Source: an uncultured Lachnospiraceae bacterium (lineage in GTDB: Bacteria > Bacillota > Clostridia > Lachnospirales > Lachnospiraceae). From it: a stretch of 17,683 bases of DNA. A program made the position numbers and the translations under genes. This document shows, in pieces, positions 1-7,357 of this stretch; positions within the stretch are counted from its first letter, which is position 1, and every line of letters begins with the position of its first letter. Below the pieces are notes generated by a model, which was given only the letters and a program-made list of their open reading frames with translations, searched no databases and was not told the DNA's origin. The stretch lies in contig USGM01000067.1 in the NCBI GenBank assembly GCA_900554205.1, positions 1 to 17,683 of the forward strand, written 5' to 3'.

Positions 1-665
1 ATGCTCAGGTGTGCAACTGCGGGGCCTTCAACAGCCTCTGTCCCGGCAGCAGCTGCCCCTGCGCCTGCGGTTCCGAAGCCGGATACCGTGAATGCAACCT
101 CAAGAGACTCTACAAGGAATCCGCTCTGGGAAGATGCGTCTACATAGTCCTTGGAGAACAGACATGCCACTGCATCTTCAACACTGCCCTCTGCCACACG
201 GCAGTCAGCATGGTTGTCATCGCCGGCTGTTGCTGTTGCATCGGGAGTATTCCACTCATTGTAAATGTTGACGCGGGTCGTCACACCGCCGCCGTCTGCG
301 GAACAGGTGTAGCTGGGTCCCTGAAGCTCAACCTCAGCGCCGTTAATCTTGATGCTGTCTACGGTGAGCACACAGCCTGTGCCGAGATAAGACTCTCCGT
401 TTACAACCTCAAGGGCATTAAACTGTACCAGCTTCTGGCCTTCCTTTGCCTTCATTCCAACGGTGTAGGAACCATCGCCGGTGATCTTAACATTTGTCCA
501 CTCAGCATCAAAATCAGACCAGTCGCTGTTGTTGATGTTGAGGTATGCCGTACCGTCTTCCAACGCTGACGCATCCTGTCCAGCCTGTGCAGGCAGAACA
601 GAAAGTCCGGAAAGCGTAAGGGTGAAAGCGAATACAGCTGCTAACAACTTTTTGAACTTTTTCAT
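1..665 (-). CDS. Secreted β-rich surface protein, N-terminal part (partial)
   Basis: The reading frame is open from an ATG at 665 to the window edge (221 full codons, no stop), so the C-terminus is missing. An AGGAGG site at 673-678, seven bases upstream, supports this start. Residues 1-28 form a classical type I signal peptide: basic MKKFKK, a hydrophobic core, and AQA before the predicted cut. There is no lipobox cysteine. Residues about 35-200 alternate short hydrophobic and polar stretches typical of a β-sandwich, with GDGSYTV, FNALEVVNGE and a GGGVTTRVNIYNEW segment, and several cysteines. An Ala/Gly-rich linker follows (GTAGAGAAAAGTEAVEG), suggesting a further domain or wall anchor beyond the window. 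Similar-looking β-rich modules occur in Lachnospiraceae extracellular proteins and may bind carbohydrate, but I cannot name the family. It is separated from the upstream kinase operon by a terminator. I found no convincing -35/-10 pair for it. Confidence 0.8.
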   Translation of the reverse strand, partial: MKKFKKLLAAVFAFTLTLSGLSVLPAQAGQDASALEDGTAYLNINNSDWSDFDAEWTNVKITGDGSYTVGMKAKEGQKLVQFNALEVVNGESYLGTGCVLTVDSIKINGAEVELQGPSYTCSADGGGVTTRVNIYNEWNTPDATATAGDDNHADCRVAEGSVEDAVACLFSKDYVDASSQSGFLVESLEVAFTVSGFGTAGAGAAAAGTEAVEGPAVAHLS

Positions 666-803
666 CGTTCATCCTCCTGTTTTTTTACTCCCTTTCGGAG
701 CAATTTTCTTTACAAAAAAAGTGTACCGTATTTTTCCCGTGAAAAAAACCTTACTTTTTTGACATCTTTTCTTTTAAATTTAAACATTCCTGTTAATATG
801 CTC

Positions 804-834
804 AAAAAACCGGATGGCAATCCACCCGGTTTTT
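804..834 (-). terminator. Rho-independent terminator after the kinase gene
   Basis: On the minus strand the stem is ACCGGGTGG / CCATCCGGT around the four-base loop ATTG, with one G·U pair. It is extended by A:T pairs and followed by a T run complementary to 804-809. It lies about 20 bases past the stop of the histidine kinase gene (853) and closes the GH74-GH31-kinase operon. A T-rich tail also follows on the plus strand, so it could act in both directions. Confidence 0.8.
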
Positions 835-852
835 GTGTACATTTACTTATTT

Positions 853-2667
853 TTAGCTGATCAACGGCAACTTAATCGTTACAGATGTGCCTTTGTCTTC
901 CTCGCTGTCAATCGAGACACCATAGCTGTCCCCATAGCGGATGCGTATTCTCTGGTTGACGTTACAGATACCGATATGGGTTCTGTCCAAATTGTCGAAA
1001 TCGTTTAAGGCGTTTCTGACCTCTTCCAGCTTCTCCGCATTCATCCCGCAGCCGTTGTCCTCGACATAGATCCACAGATGTGTCCGGATCTCGACCCTGA
1101 TCCTTATCAGGCCGCCGCTTTCCTTCGACTCCAGCCCGTGTGCATAGGCATTCTCCACAAAGGGCTGTATCAGCAGCGGCATCATCAGGCATTCCTCCGT
1201 TTTCGCGGGATCGCTGACGAGAATCTCATACTGAATCCTGTCGTGGAAACGGTAATCCTGTATCTTCAGATAATATTCCACAAGCTGCAGCTCCGATTTC
1301 AGGGTCTGCAGACTGTCCGTCACCTGAATGTTACGGCGCATGATCTTCGCCAGCATCTTTGTCAACTCCTCGATCTCCGGCTGATGGTTGACCCTCGCCT
1401 GCATGCGGATTGTCTCAAGCGTGTTGTAGAGGAAATGTGGGTTGATCTGGCTCGCCAGCATCTTGAACTCCACTTCCTTCTGTCGTGTGTTCAGCTGCTC
1501 CTTCTGTACCTGCTCCTGCACGACCTTAGCCATGAGCTCCTGAATATCGTGGATCATCGAGGTCAGGTCATTGTGCAGCTCCGCGATCTCGTCCCTGCCC
1601 TCCAGCTCATCCGTGATGCGGAAGTCCCCGGTCGCCGCCCGGTGCATCTCGTCCTTGAAGACATTAATCCTTCCACTGAAATAGTTGGAGAAAATCAATA
1701 TCAGCCCGACGGCGATCGCAACGCAGACAAACATGGGCACAAGGTTTCCCAGCGCGGTTTTCGTGGCAAGCGCCGCGATCTCCCGGTAGGGGCGCAGGCT
1801 CACCACCATATAGAAATCCTCACAGTATGAGGGCTGAATCTTCACAAAGGAGAGCAGATAATCCTCGCCGCGGTAGATCACTCTGTCCGAAAACGAATCC
1901 GGCATCCCGCCGTCCGCCAGCTCGTGATCCGCCATCAGCTTCAGCACCACGTTTCCGTCCTTCTCCGATGCATTGCTGTGGAGCACGATTTCATTATTAT
2001 AGATGAAAAAGGTGTTATCCGTGCGCTCCGTCACCGGCAGCTCAGACCGCTTGTTCTGCATCTCGATCGACACAATACCGACGCGTTCCATGTCCGCCGT
2101 GTACAGCACGCGGGAAAGTCTCAGGTTATACTTTCCGGTCATCCGGTCAAATTCATAAGACCAGTACGGCGCACCCGCGCGGCTGACCGTCTCGACATAA
2201 TCCGCCTGCTCGCGCAGATTTTCATCCGCATAGATAAAATATTCGTTGTTGGAGATCGTCGGGTTGTAGGTGTAGATCGTAATGCCGGAGATCTCCTGAT
2301 AGTAATGTCTCATGAAATCCGTGATCGTGTCACAGTTACGGTAGTCCGCCAGTATTTCCTCATAGCTCTTGTAGGTCGTGAACGCAATGTGCTCAATGCT
2401 CTCGTTAAAGTACAGTCTCTTCGAGATGTCCTCAATCACCGCGATGCACTCACCGACCGAGTCCGCTATAATGGACAGTTCATCCTCTGCCGCCTGCTTC
2501 TCCTGCTCCAGCATGACATTGCGTACGGAGGAATACATATAAATGTCCGCCATCACCAGCGGCAGCACGCCTCCGATCAGGTAGAACAGGAGCATTTTTT
2601 CCCGCAGACGTATATCGGTGAAGAATCTTTTTAATTTTTCTCTGATCCGGGTCAACGGCTTATTCAT
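853..2667 (-). CDS. YesM/LytS-type sensor histidine kinase
   Basis: A 604-residue membrane sensor kinase. TM1 is at about 25-45 and TM2 at about 306-328. They enclose an extracytoplasmic sensing region of about 260 residues, with the look of a dCache domain. A HAMP-like segment (about 329-380) leads into the His_kinase (PF06580) domain: SQINPHFLYNTLE places the phospho-accepting histidine at H411. The ATPase domain shows the N-box QPFVENAYAHG (501-511) and DNGCGM (537-542). Family knowledge: such kinases normally signal to an AraC-type YesN response regulator and often control carbohydrate use. No response regulator is in this window. The start codon overlaps the GH31 stop (shared ATGAATAA) and lacks a good Shine-Dalgarno site, so translation is probably coupled to GH31. 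It is the last gene of the operon. The ligand is unknown; xyloglucan-derived sugars are the natural guess from context. Confidence 0.93.
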   Translation of the reverse strand: MNKPLTRIREKLKRFFTDIRLREKMLLFYLIGGVLPLVMADIYMYSSVRNVMLEQEKQAAEDELSIIADSVGECIAVIEDISKRLYFNESIEHIAFTTYKSYEEILADYRNCDTITDFMRHYYQEISGITIYTYNPTISNNEYFIYADENLREQADYVETVSRAGAPYWSYEFDRMTGKYNLRLSRVLYTADMERVGIVSIEMQNKRSELPVTERTDNTFFIYNNEIVLHSNASEKDGNVVLKLMADHELADGGMPDSFSDRVIYRGEDYLLSFVKIQPSYCEDFYMVVSLRPYREIAALATKTALGNLVPMFVCVAIAVGLILIFSNYFSGRINVFKDEMHRAATGDFRITDELEGRDEIAELHNDLTSMIHDIQELMAKVVQEQVQKEQLNTRQKEVEFKMLASQINPHFLYNTLETIRMQARVNHQPEIEELTKMLAKIMRRNIQVTDSLQTLKSELQLVEYYLKIQDYRFHDRIQYEILVSDPAKTEECLMMPLLIQPFVENAYAHGLESKESGGLIRIRVEIRTHLWIYVEDNGCGMNAEKLEEVRNALNDFDNLDRTHIGICNVNQRIRIRYGDSYGVSIDSEEDKGTSVTIKLPLIS

Positions 2668-4729
2668 AGACAGGATAATCTTTGCCAGCCCGGATCATGA
2701 CAGGAATAATGTCGATCGGCGCCGGAACCGTGACCGTCTGTCCGCCCTTGTAAACCTCTCCGGTGTAGGCGTCCTTCCAGTCCGTCCCTTCGGGCAGATA
2801 GACCTCTCTCTGCGTCACTCCCGCCTCCATGACCGGCGAGATGAGCAGATCCGGTCCGAACATGTAGGAATCCTCCACGCCCCAGCTCTTCTTATCCTCC
2901 GGGAAATCATAGAAGAGCGGCCGCATCACCGGCGCTCCCGTCTCGCTCGCCGCCTTCATGCACTCCCTGATGTAGGGACGCAGTCTCTCGCGGATAAAGA
3001 GATACTTTTTCAGAATCTCGTAGTTATCCTCGCCGAAGCTCCAGACCTCGTTGTCCTGTCCGCTGGTAAGCTGGCGCACGCCGTTCCGGAACTCCTGCTC
3101 CCTCTCGTACCATGGCGAACGCTCTCCGTGCATACGGAATACCGGGCAGAAAGCACCCCATGCGAACCAACGCACCAGAAGCTCCTTGAATGCCGGGTCT
3201 GCGATATTTCCACCTAAGAAACCGCCAATGTCGGAGGTCCACCACGGGATGCCCGCCATGCTCATGGAAAGTCCCGCCTGCAGCTGCTCCCTCATGGAAC
3301 GGAAGGACGAATAGATGTCGCCCGACCATGTCAGCACACCGTACTTCTGGCTTCCCGCCCACGCACAGCGGACAAGGCTTAAGATTTCCGTCTCTCCCTC
3401 CGCCTTCAAGCCGTCGTAGAAGCCCTTCGCGTAGCCAACCGGATAGACGTTGCTGCACTGTAATGCCGAGCCCGCATAATAGCGGTAATTGTCGAAATCA
3501 TAAGGGCCGTACTCCGGCTCCGCCTCATCCAGCCAGAAGCAGCGGATGCCCTTCTTATAATAATTCTCCTTGCAGCGATCCCAGACAAATTTCTGTGCGC
3601 CGGGATGTGTCGCGTCATAGAAGACCGTATTGCCCATCCATGTCATGTGGTTCTGGTTGCCCCTGTCAGCGTTGACAAGGTAGCCCATATCCGCCATCTT
3701 CCCATAGTTCTCGCTGCGCTCGTCGATCGTCGGCCACACGGAGACAACCGTCTCGATTCCAAGCTCCTTCAGCTCCTTCACCATAGCCTCCGGGTCAGGC
3801 CAGTCCAGCGGCTCAAACTTGAAGTCGCCCTGCATTGTCCAGTGGAAGAAATCGATGACAATGGCATCCATGGGCAGTCCTCTTCTCTTGTGCTCCCGCG
3901 CAACGGCAAGCAGCTCGTCCTGCGTGCGGTAGCGGAGCTTACACTGCCAGTAGCCCAGACCGTACTCCGGCATCATCGGGGTACGTCCCGTCGCAAGCGA
4001 ATACTGCGCCTCGATTTCCGCCGGTGTATCTCCTGCAGTGATAAAGTAATCCAGCTTTTTCGTGCTCTTCGCATGCCATTCCGTCTTGTTCATGCCGAAG
4101 GTCGCCGTGCCGATGGCAGGGTTATTCCAGAAGAAGCCATAACCCCTGCTCGATACATAGAAGGGAACGCTCGCCTGACTGTTCCTGTGCGCCAGCTCCA
4201 GTGTCGCGCCCTTCTTGTTCATATGCTTTTCCTGATATTGTCCCATACCGAAGATCATCTCGTCGTCAAATGCCTCAAAGCGGGCAGTCAGCTCATAGTC
4301 GGAGCAGCCCGGCATCGGCTTCAGCTCCCTCGCATCCACGCGCAGCGGCACGCAGTAGCGGTTAATGCGGTTGCGGTTCCGCCAGTATTCCTCGGTGAGA
4401 AGCTCGCCCTTCTGGTTATAGAAGGACAGCCAGCCCTCGTGCGATACTTTCACTGTTATCTTTCCGTTCACCAGCTTTGCCTGCTTCGCGGTCTGGTGGT
4501 ACTTTGCCCATTCCTCGCCCTGATACCACGGGTCTGTCACGTCGATCGTCTCAAAGGTGATCTCGGGCGTAAGCTTCTCCATCTCCTCGGTCAGCGCCCA
4601 GTCATTCGCATCCATCTGCGGCTGCGCCGTCATTCTAACACGGACGGAATTTGCTCCCCACGGCTCGACCCATACCTGACTCTTCCCCTCCGCAATAATA
4701 ATTTTATTTTCTTCCTGATAAATATGCAT
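2660..4729 (-). CDS. GH31 glycosidase, probable α-xylosidase (cytoplasmic)
   Basis: 689 residues with the GH31 layout: an N-terminal β-sandwich (about 1-245), a (β/α)8 barrel (about 250-580) and C-terminal β domains. CFWLDEAEPEYG puts the nucleophile at D401. WSGDIYSSF gives D471 as likely acid/base. WWTSDIGGF (about 496-504) and FRMHG (531-535) are further active-site signatures. The WLDxxEPE form of the nucleophile motif is typical of α-xylosidases of the XylS/Xyl31 type rather than of plain maltases, and the adjoining GH74 gene supports xyloglucan as the substrate. It would remove non-reducing-end xylose from xyloglucan oligosaccharides. There is no signal peptide, so it acts in the cytoplasm. 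The start (ATG at 4729) lies inside the end of the GH74 gene, and its AGGAGG site is embedded in GH74 codons. The stop overlaps the kinase start. α-Glucosidase or transglucosidase activity remains possible. Confidence 0.9.
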   Translation of the reverse strand: MHIYQEENKIIIAEGKSQVWVEPWGANSVRVRMTAQPQMDANDWALTEEMEKLTPEITFETIDVTDPWYQGEEWAKYHQTAKQAKLVNGKITVKVSHEGWLSFYNQKGELLTEEYWRNRNRINRYCVPLRVDARELKPMPGCSDYELTARFEAFDDEMIFGMGQYQEKHMNKKGATLELAHRNSQASVPFYVSSRGYGFFWNNPAIGTATFGMNKTEWHAKSTKKLDYFITAGDTPAEIEAQYSLATGRTPMMPEYGLGYWQCKLRYRTQDELLAVAREHKRRGLPMDAIVIDFFHWTMQGDFKFEPLDWPDPEAMVKELKELGIETVVSVWPTIDERSENYGKMADMGYLVNADRGNQNHMTWMGNTVFYDATHPGAQKFVWDRCKENYYKKGIRCFWLDEAEPEYGPYDFDNYRYYAGSALQCSNVYPVGYAKGFYDGLKAEGETEILSLVRCAWAGSQKYGVLTWSGDIYSSFRSMREQLQAGLSMSMAGIPWWTSDIGGFLGGNIADPAFKELLVRWFAWGAFCPVFRMHGERSPWYEREQEFRNGVRQLTSGQDNEVWSFGEDNYEILKKYLFIRERLRPYIRECMKAASETGAPVMRPLFYDFPEDKKSWGVEDSYMFGPDLLISPVMEAGVTQREVYLPEGTDWKDAYTGEVYKGGQTVTVPAPIDIIPVMIRAGKDYPVYE

Positions 4730-7127
4730 GGTCTCCTCCTTTATTGCTCTGCAACTGCATTTCCCCGTACTTCACTCCATTCGACCCGGTCGCCAGATAG
4801 AACCTGCCGAAGTGCCTGCAATCGCCATCTATACTGTTGATCTCCCCGAACATCTGCCTGTCCGTGTTGAGGCGTTCATAGCTCTTACCCTCGTCCAGCG
4901 TTCTGTAAAATCCATACTCACCGTCAATGCTTCCATTAAAATAAATTGCCTTTGCATCGCGGTAGTAATCTCCGCCCGGTGCGCCAAGCCCCAGCCCCAT
5001 ACGGTACGCCGTGATTCCCGGCGCCGTAAGCCGTGTCAGGCGGATTCCGTTACCCGCCTCCGCACTGCCCGGTCTGCCACTTTCCGCGCTGCGATCCTCC
5101 GCAGCATGGTACTCCAGCTTCCAGATTCCGGTCTCGCCGACTGCCATATAGAAGACGCCGCTCTTTCCCGTCTCGCCGCGAACCTCTGTCTTGTTCGCGC
5201 AGTCGATCAGACCGAAGTTGATCTTCGGGAAGCCTGCGGGCAGCTCATATTCTCTGTAGGTTCTTCCGCCGTCTCGGCTGACATAGAAGTCCGATGCCCC
5301 GCCAAAGCCGTAAAAAAGACTGCTGTCAACCCTGTCGGAGAAGACCTTCACCTTGCCTTCCAGCTTGCGCTGCCCCTGTCCGTCATACACCTCGCAGCAG
5401 ACGAAGCTCCTTCCGCCGTCCTGACTGACGATCACTCTGCGCACCGGCAGCTCGATTCCCTCCGCGACAGACCAGACGATATTCCTTCCGTCGGGGGACA
5501 TCGCAACCCAGCCGGAATTGACATTCGGGTGCTCAATGAAATGCAGTGCCTCGTCGAGGTCGTCCGTCAGCCCGAAGGGCATCGGCAGACGCCTGAAGGT
5601 TCTTCCCTGATCCTCGGACAGGATCAGTCCGCCGAAGGTCTTGCCTGTCCAGTTCCCCCTCGGGGTCACGATCAGACGCTGCGGATTTTCATCCGAGAAG
5701 TCCGCATTGATACAGGTAATGTATCGGTTTCCGTCCGCATCCGCGAAGGAGTTGCCGCAGGGCTCATCCAGCTTCTCAAACGCAAAGCCTCCGAGATCTC
5801 CCAGAATATCAATGACCTGCACATCTCCCTTCGGCATGCCGTAGACATTCAGATGCACCGTCTCCTCAATGCCGTCGCACCAGTCCGTGAATTTACACGT
5901 TGTATCCTTCAGATTCCGCGTGCGGAACACACCCGTACCGGAGTTGAACCATGCCTCATTGTCATCGAAGGGATTGATCTTAATGTCGCTCAGCCAGTGG
6001 ATCAGGGAATGTCCGCCGTTGCACTCCGGGCGCATATAAGGGGCGCGGAATGAAATCTCGCCCTCTGCCAGATCATACAATACCTGCCGCCAGCTGTCGC
6101 CGTAATCCATGGACACAAAGACACTGTCTCCGTCGTCCTTTACGATGGTTGTCGCCGCGAGCATTCCGGGTGTCTGCCGTGAGACGCTGATTCCCGAAAA
6201 GCCGTAGTCAAGAACCTGTCCCGGTGCAATGCCCTCCTGACCGATTCCCGTCACTGCCGACGCGCTGCCCGGGGTAATCTCCTCCATCCTGCCGATGGTA
6301 CGTCCTGCTGCACTCTCTGTCAGCGCATATCTCACAATATGTCCGTCGATCGTATCACCGGAATCACAGCTATAACCATTTTCTATAACGTAGGAGCGTC
6401 TTCCCGTGGACGCAAAGGTCACATACAGATACTTCTCGTCCACACACCAGCGCTGCGCAACAAGTCCGTTCCGCTTACAGCCCTCAATGACATGGCTCTC
6501 CGGCTGCTCCAGCTCCTCAAAATGCGCTCCGCCGTCGCTAGAAAGGTAAAGACTGTGTCCGCGCATGGAAGCATCTCCGGTCGTCACCCCGGCGGTTCCG
6601 ACAAGCAGACATCCCCCGACCTCTGCCACAAGGGTCAGATATTGTTCTGACATTGCTGTCAGTTTTTCCCAGCTATGTCCGAGGTCGTCACTCTTCCACA
6701 AGCCTTCCTGCTGCGATGCGTACCAGATCGTATTTCCACGGACGCACAGCCGCTCGCCCGTTCCTCTGCCGTTTAAATTACCATGAACCATCACAGGGAT
6801 TGTCTCATACCGAAAATTCTCTCCGTAATCCCCGGAAATCGCCAGCACCCCCGTGTCTCTGCCGTTCACGCCGCAGGCAATGTACAGACTCCCGGGCTTC
6901 TCCTCGTCGATTGCCAGTGCGATGGGAAAGGTTTCGCTGAGCTCCTCCATCGTCACATGGGGAATGAGGCTGATCCATGTCTGTGTCCTTGCGTCAAACC
7001 GGTAGGTGCCGCCGATGTCTGTCCTGATATACAGCACATCCTTCTCTCTCTCCGAGTAGAGAAAGCCTGTCACATAACCGCCCCCGGGAATGGGAAGATT
7101 GCGGTATTCGTAAGGTATTTGCTTCAT
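4704..7127 (-). CDS. GH74 xyloglucanase-type hydrolase lacking a signal peptide
   Basis: 807 residues forming the two seven-bladed β-propellers of GH74. The start YRNLPIPGGGYVTGF followed by YIRTDIGGTYRFD is the classic GH74 N-terminus and places one catalytic Asp at D37. GDLGGF in the second propeller places the other at D444; this spacing agrees with characterised GH74 enzymes. At least eight BNR/Asp-box motifs are visible, including SGDYGENF (99-106), SDDLGHSW, SMDYGDSW, SEDQGRTF, SQDGGRSF and SRDGGRTY. GH74 enzymes cut the β-1,4-glucan backbone of xyloglucan, endo or reducing-end specific. Most known members are exported, but this one begins MKQIPYEYRN with no signal peptide, so it should work inside the cell on imported oligosaccharides. 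An AAGGAGG site at 7135-7141 lies seven bases before the ATG. It is the first gene of the operon and overlaps GH31 by 26 bases. An inserted low-complexity loop (about 675-693) is present. Backbone cleavage specificity cannot be read from sequence. Confidence 0.9.
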   Translation of the reverse strand: MKQIPYEYRNLPIPGGGYVTGFLYSEREKDVLYIRTDIGGTYRFDARTQTWISLIPHVTMEELSETFPIALAIDEEKPGSLYIACGVNGRDTGVLAISGDYGENFRYETIPVMVHGNLNGRGTGERLCVRGNTIWYASQQEGLWKSDDLGHSWEKLTAMSEQYLTLVAEVGGCLLVGTAGVTTGDASMRGHSLYLSSDGGAHFEELEQPESHVIEGCKRNGLVAQRWCVDEKYLYVTFASTGRRSYVIENGYSCDSGDTIDGHIVRYALTESAAGRTIGRMEEITPGSASAVTGIGQEGIAPGQVLDYGFSGISVSRQTPGMLAATTIVKDDGDSVFVSMDYGDSWRQVLYDLAEGEISFRAPYMRPECNGGHSLIHWLSDIKINPFDDNEAWFNSGTGVFRTRNLKDTTCKFTDWCDGIEETVHLNVYGMPKGDVQVIDILGDLGGFAFEKLDEPCGNSFADADGNRYITCINADFSDENPQRLIVTPRGNWTGKTFGGLILSEDQGRTFRRLPMPFGLTDDLDEALHFIEHPNVNSGWVAMSPDGRNIVWSVAEGIELPVRRVIVSQDGGRSFVCCEVYDGQGQRKLEGKVKVFSDRVDSSLFYGFGGASDFYVSRDGGRTYREYELPAGFPKINFGLIDCANKTEVRGETGKSGVFYMAVGETGIWKLEYHAAEDRSAESGRPGSAEAGNGIRLTRLTAPGITAYRMGLGLGAPGGDYYRDAKAIYFNGSIDGEYGFYRTLDEGKSYERLNTDRQMFGEINSIDGDCRHFGRFYLATGSNGVKYGEMQLQSNKGGDHAYLSGRK

Positions 7128-7169
7128 ACAGTTGCCTCCTTGTGTTATTTCTATTTAACTCTTGCTAAT

Positions 7170-7182
7170 TGTGAAATTCACA
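7170..7182. promoter_or_regulatory. Operator-like dyad upstream of GH74
   Basis: TGTGAAATTCACA is a perfect 13-bp dyad centred about 50 bases upstream of the GH74 start codon, in the short A+T-rich stretch that must hold the operon's promoter or leader. I could not place a convincing -35/-10 pair around it. It could be a repressor or activator site, but short dyads also arise by chance. Confidence 0.3.
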
Positions 7183-7196
7183 TATTTCGGATAACA

Positions 7197-7336
7197 GTTG
7201 CACAAGCTGCACCTGACCACAAGCAGCGCACTCTGGAGCCGCCGGCACTTAGATGGCGTACTCTGACATCTTATGTGCCGCTGCGTGCGGAAGGTAGCGA
7301 GAGCGTGCCTGCGGTGGTCTGTGCAGCCTGTGCAAC
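7197..7336. repeat. 140-nt imperfect inverted repeat (long hairpin)
   Basis: The left end GTTGCACAAGCTGCAC (7197-7212) pairs with the right end GTGCAGCCTGTGCAAC (7321-7336) at 15 of 16 positions. Pairing continues inward: GACCAC with GTGGTC, then GCAG with CTGC, with small bulges. The centre holds a second hairpin, CGGCAC (7243-7248) with GTGCCG (7275-7280) and AGATG (7251-7255) with CATCT (7267-7271). The structure fills the gap between the AAA-HEPN gene stop (7358) and the GH74 leader. It lacks a U tract and so is not an ordinary terminator. It may be a small palindromic (MITE/REP-like) element or a structured RNA. No target-site duplication is visible at its edges. Confidence 0.7.
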
Positions 7337-7357
7337 GTCACTCGTGGAAACCCAAAT

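Noticed and set aside
759..787. Plus-strand TTGACA suggesting a promoter
   Set aside because: No acceptable -10 lies 16-18 bases downstream, and nothing is encoded on that strand beyond it.
3605..6053. Long plus-strand open frames (over 400 codons) opposite the GH31 and GH74 genes
   Set aside because: They lie antisense to genes with clear catalytic motifs, lack ribosome sites and encode low-information Arg/Leu/His-rich sequence typical of the shadow strand of G+C-rich genes.
7168..7199. Resemblance to the lac operator (AATTGTGA ... CGGATAACAGTT)
   Set aside because: The two halves are separated by extra bases, there is no LacI-type gene nearby, and the host is unlikely to use that operator. 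Chance similarity is the simplest reading.
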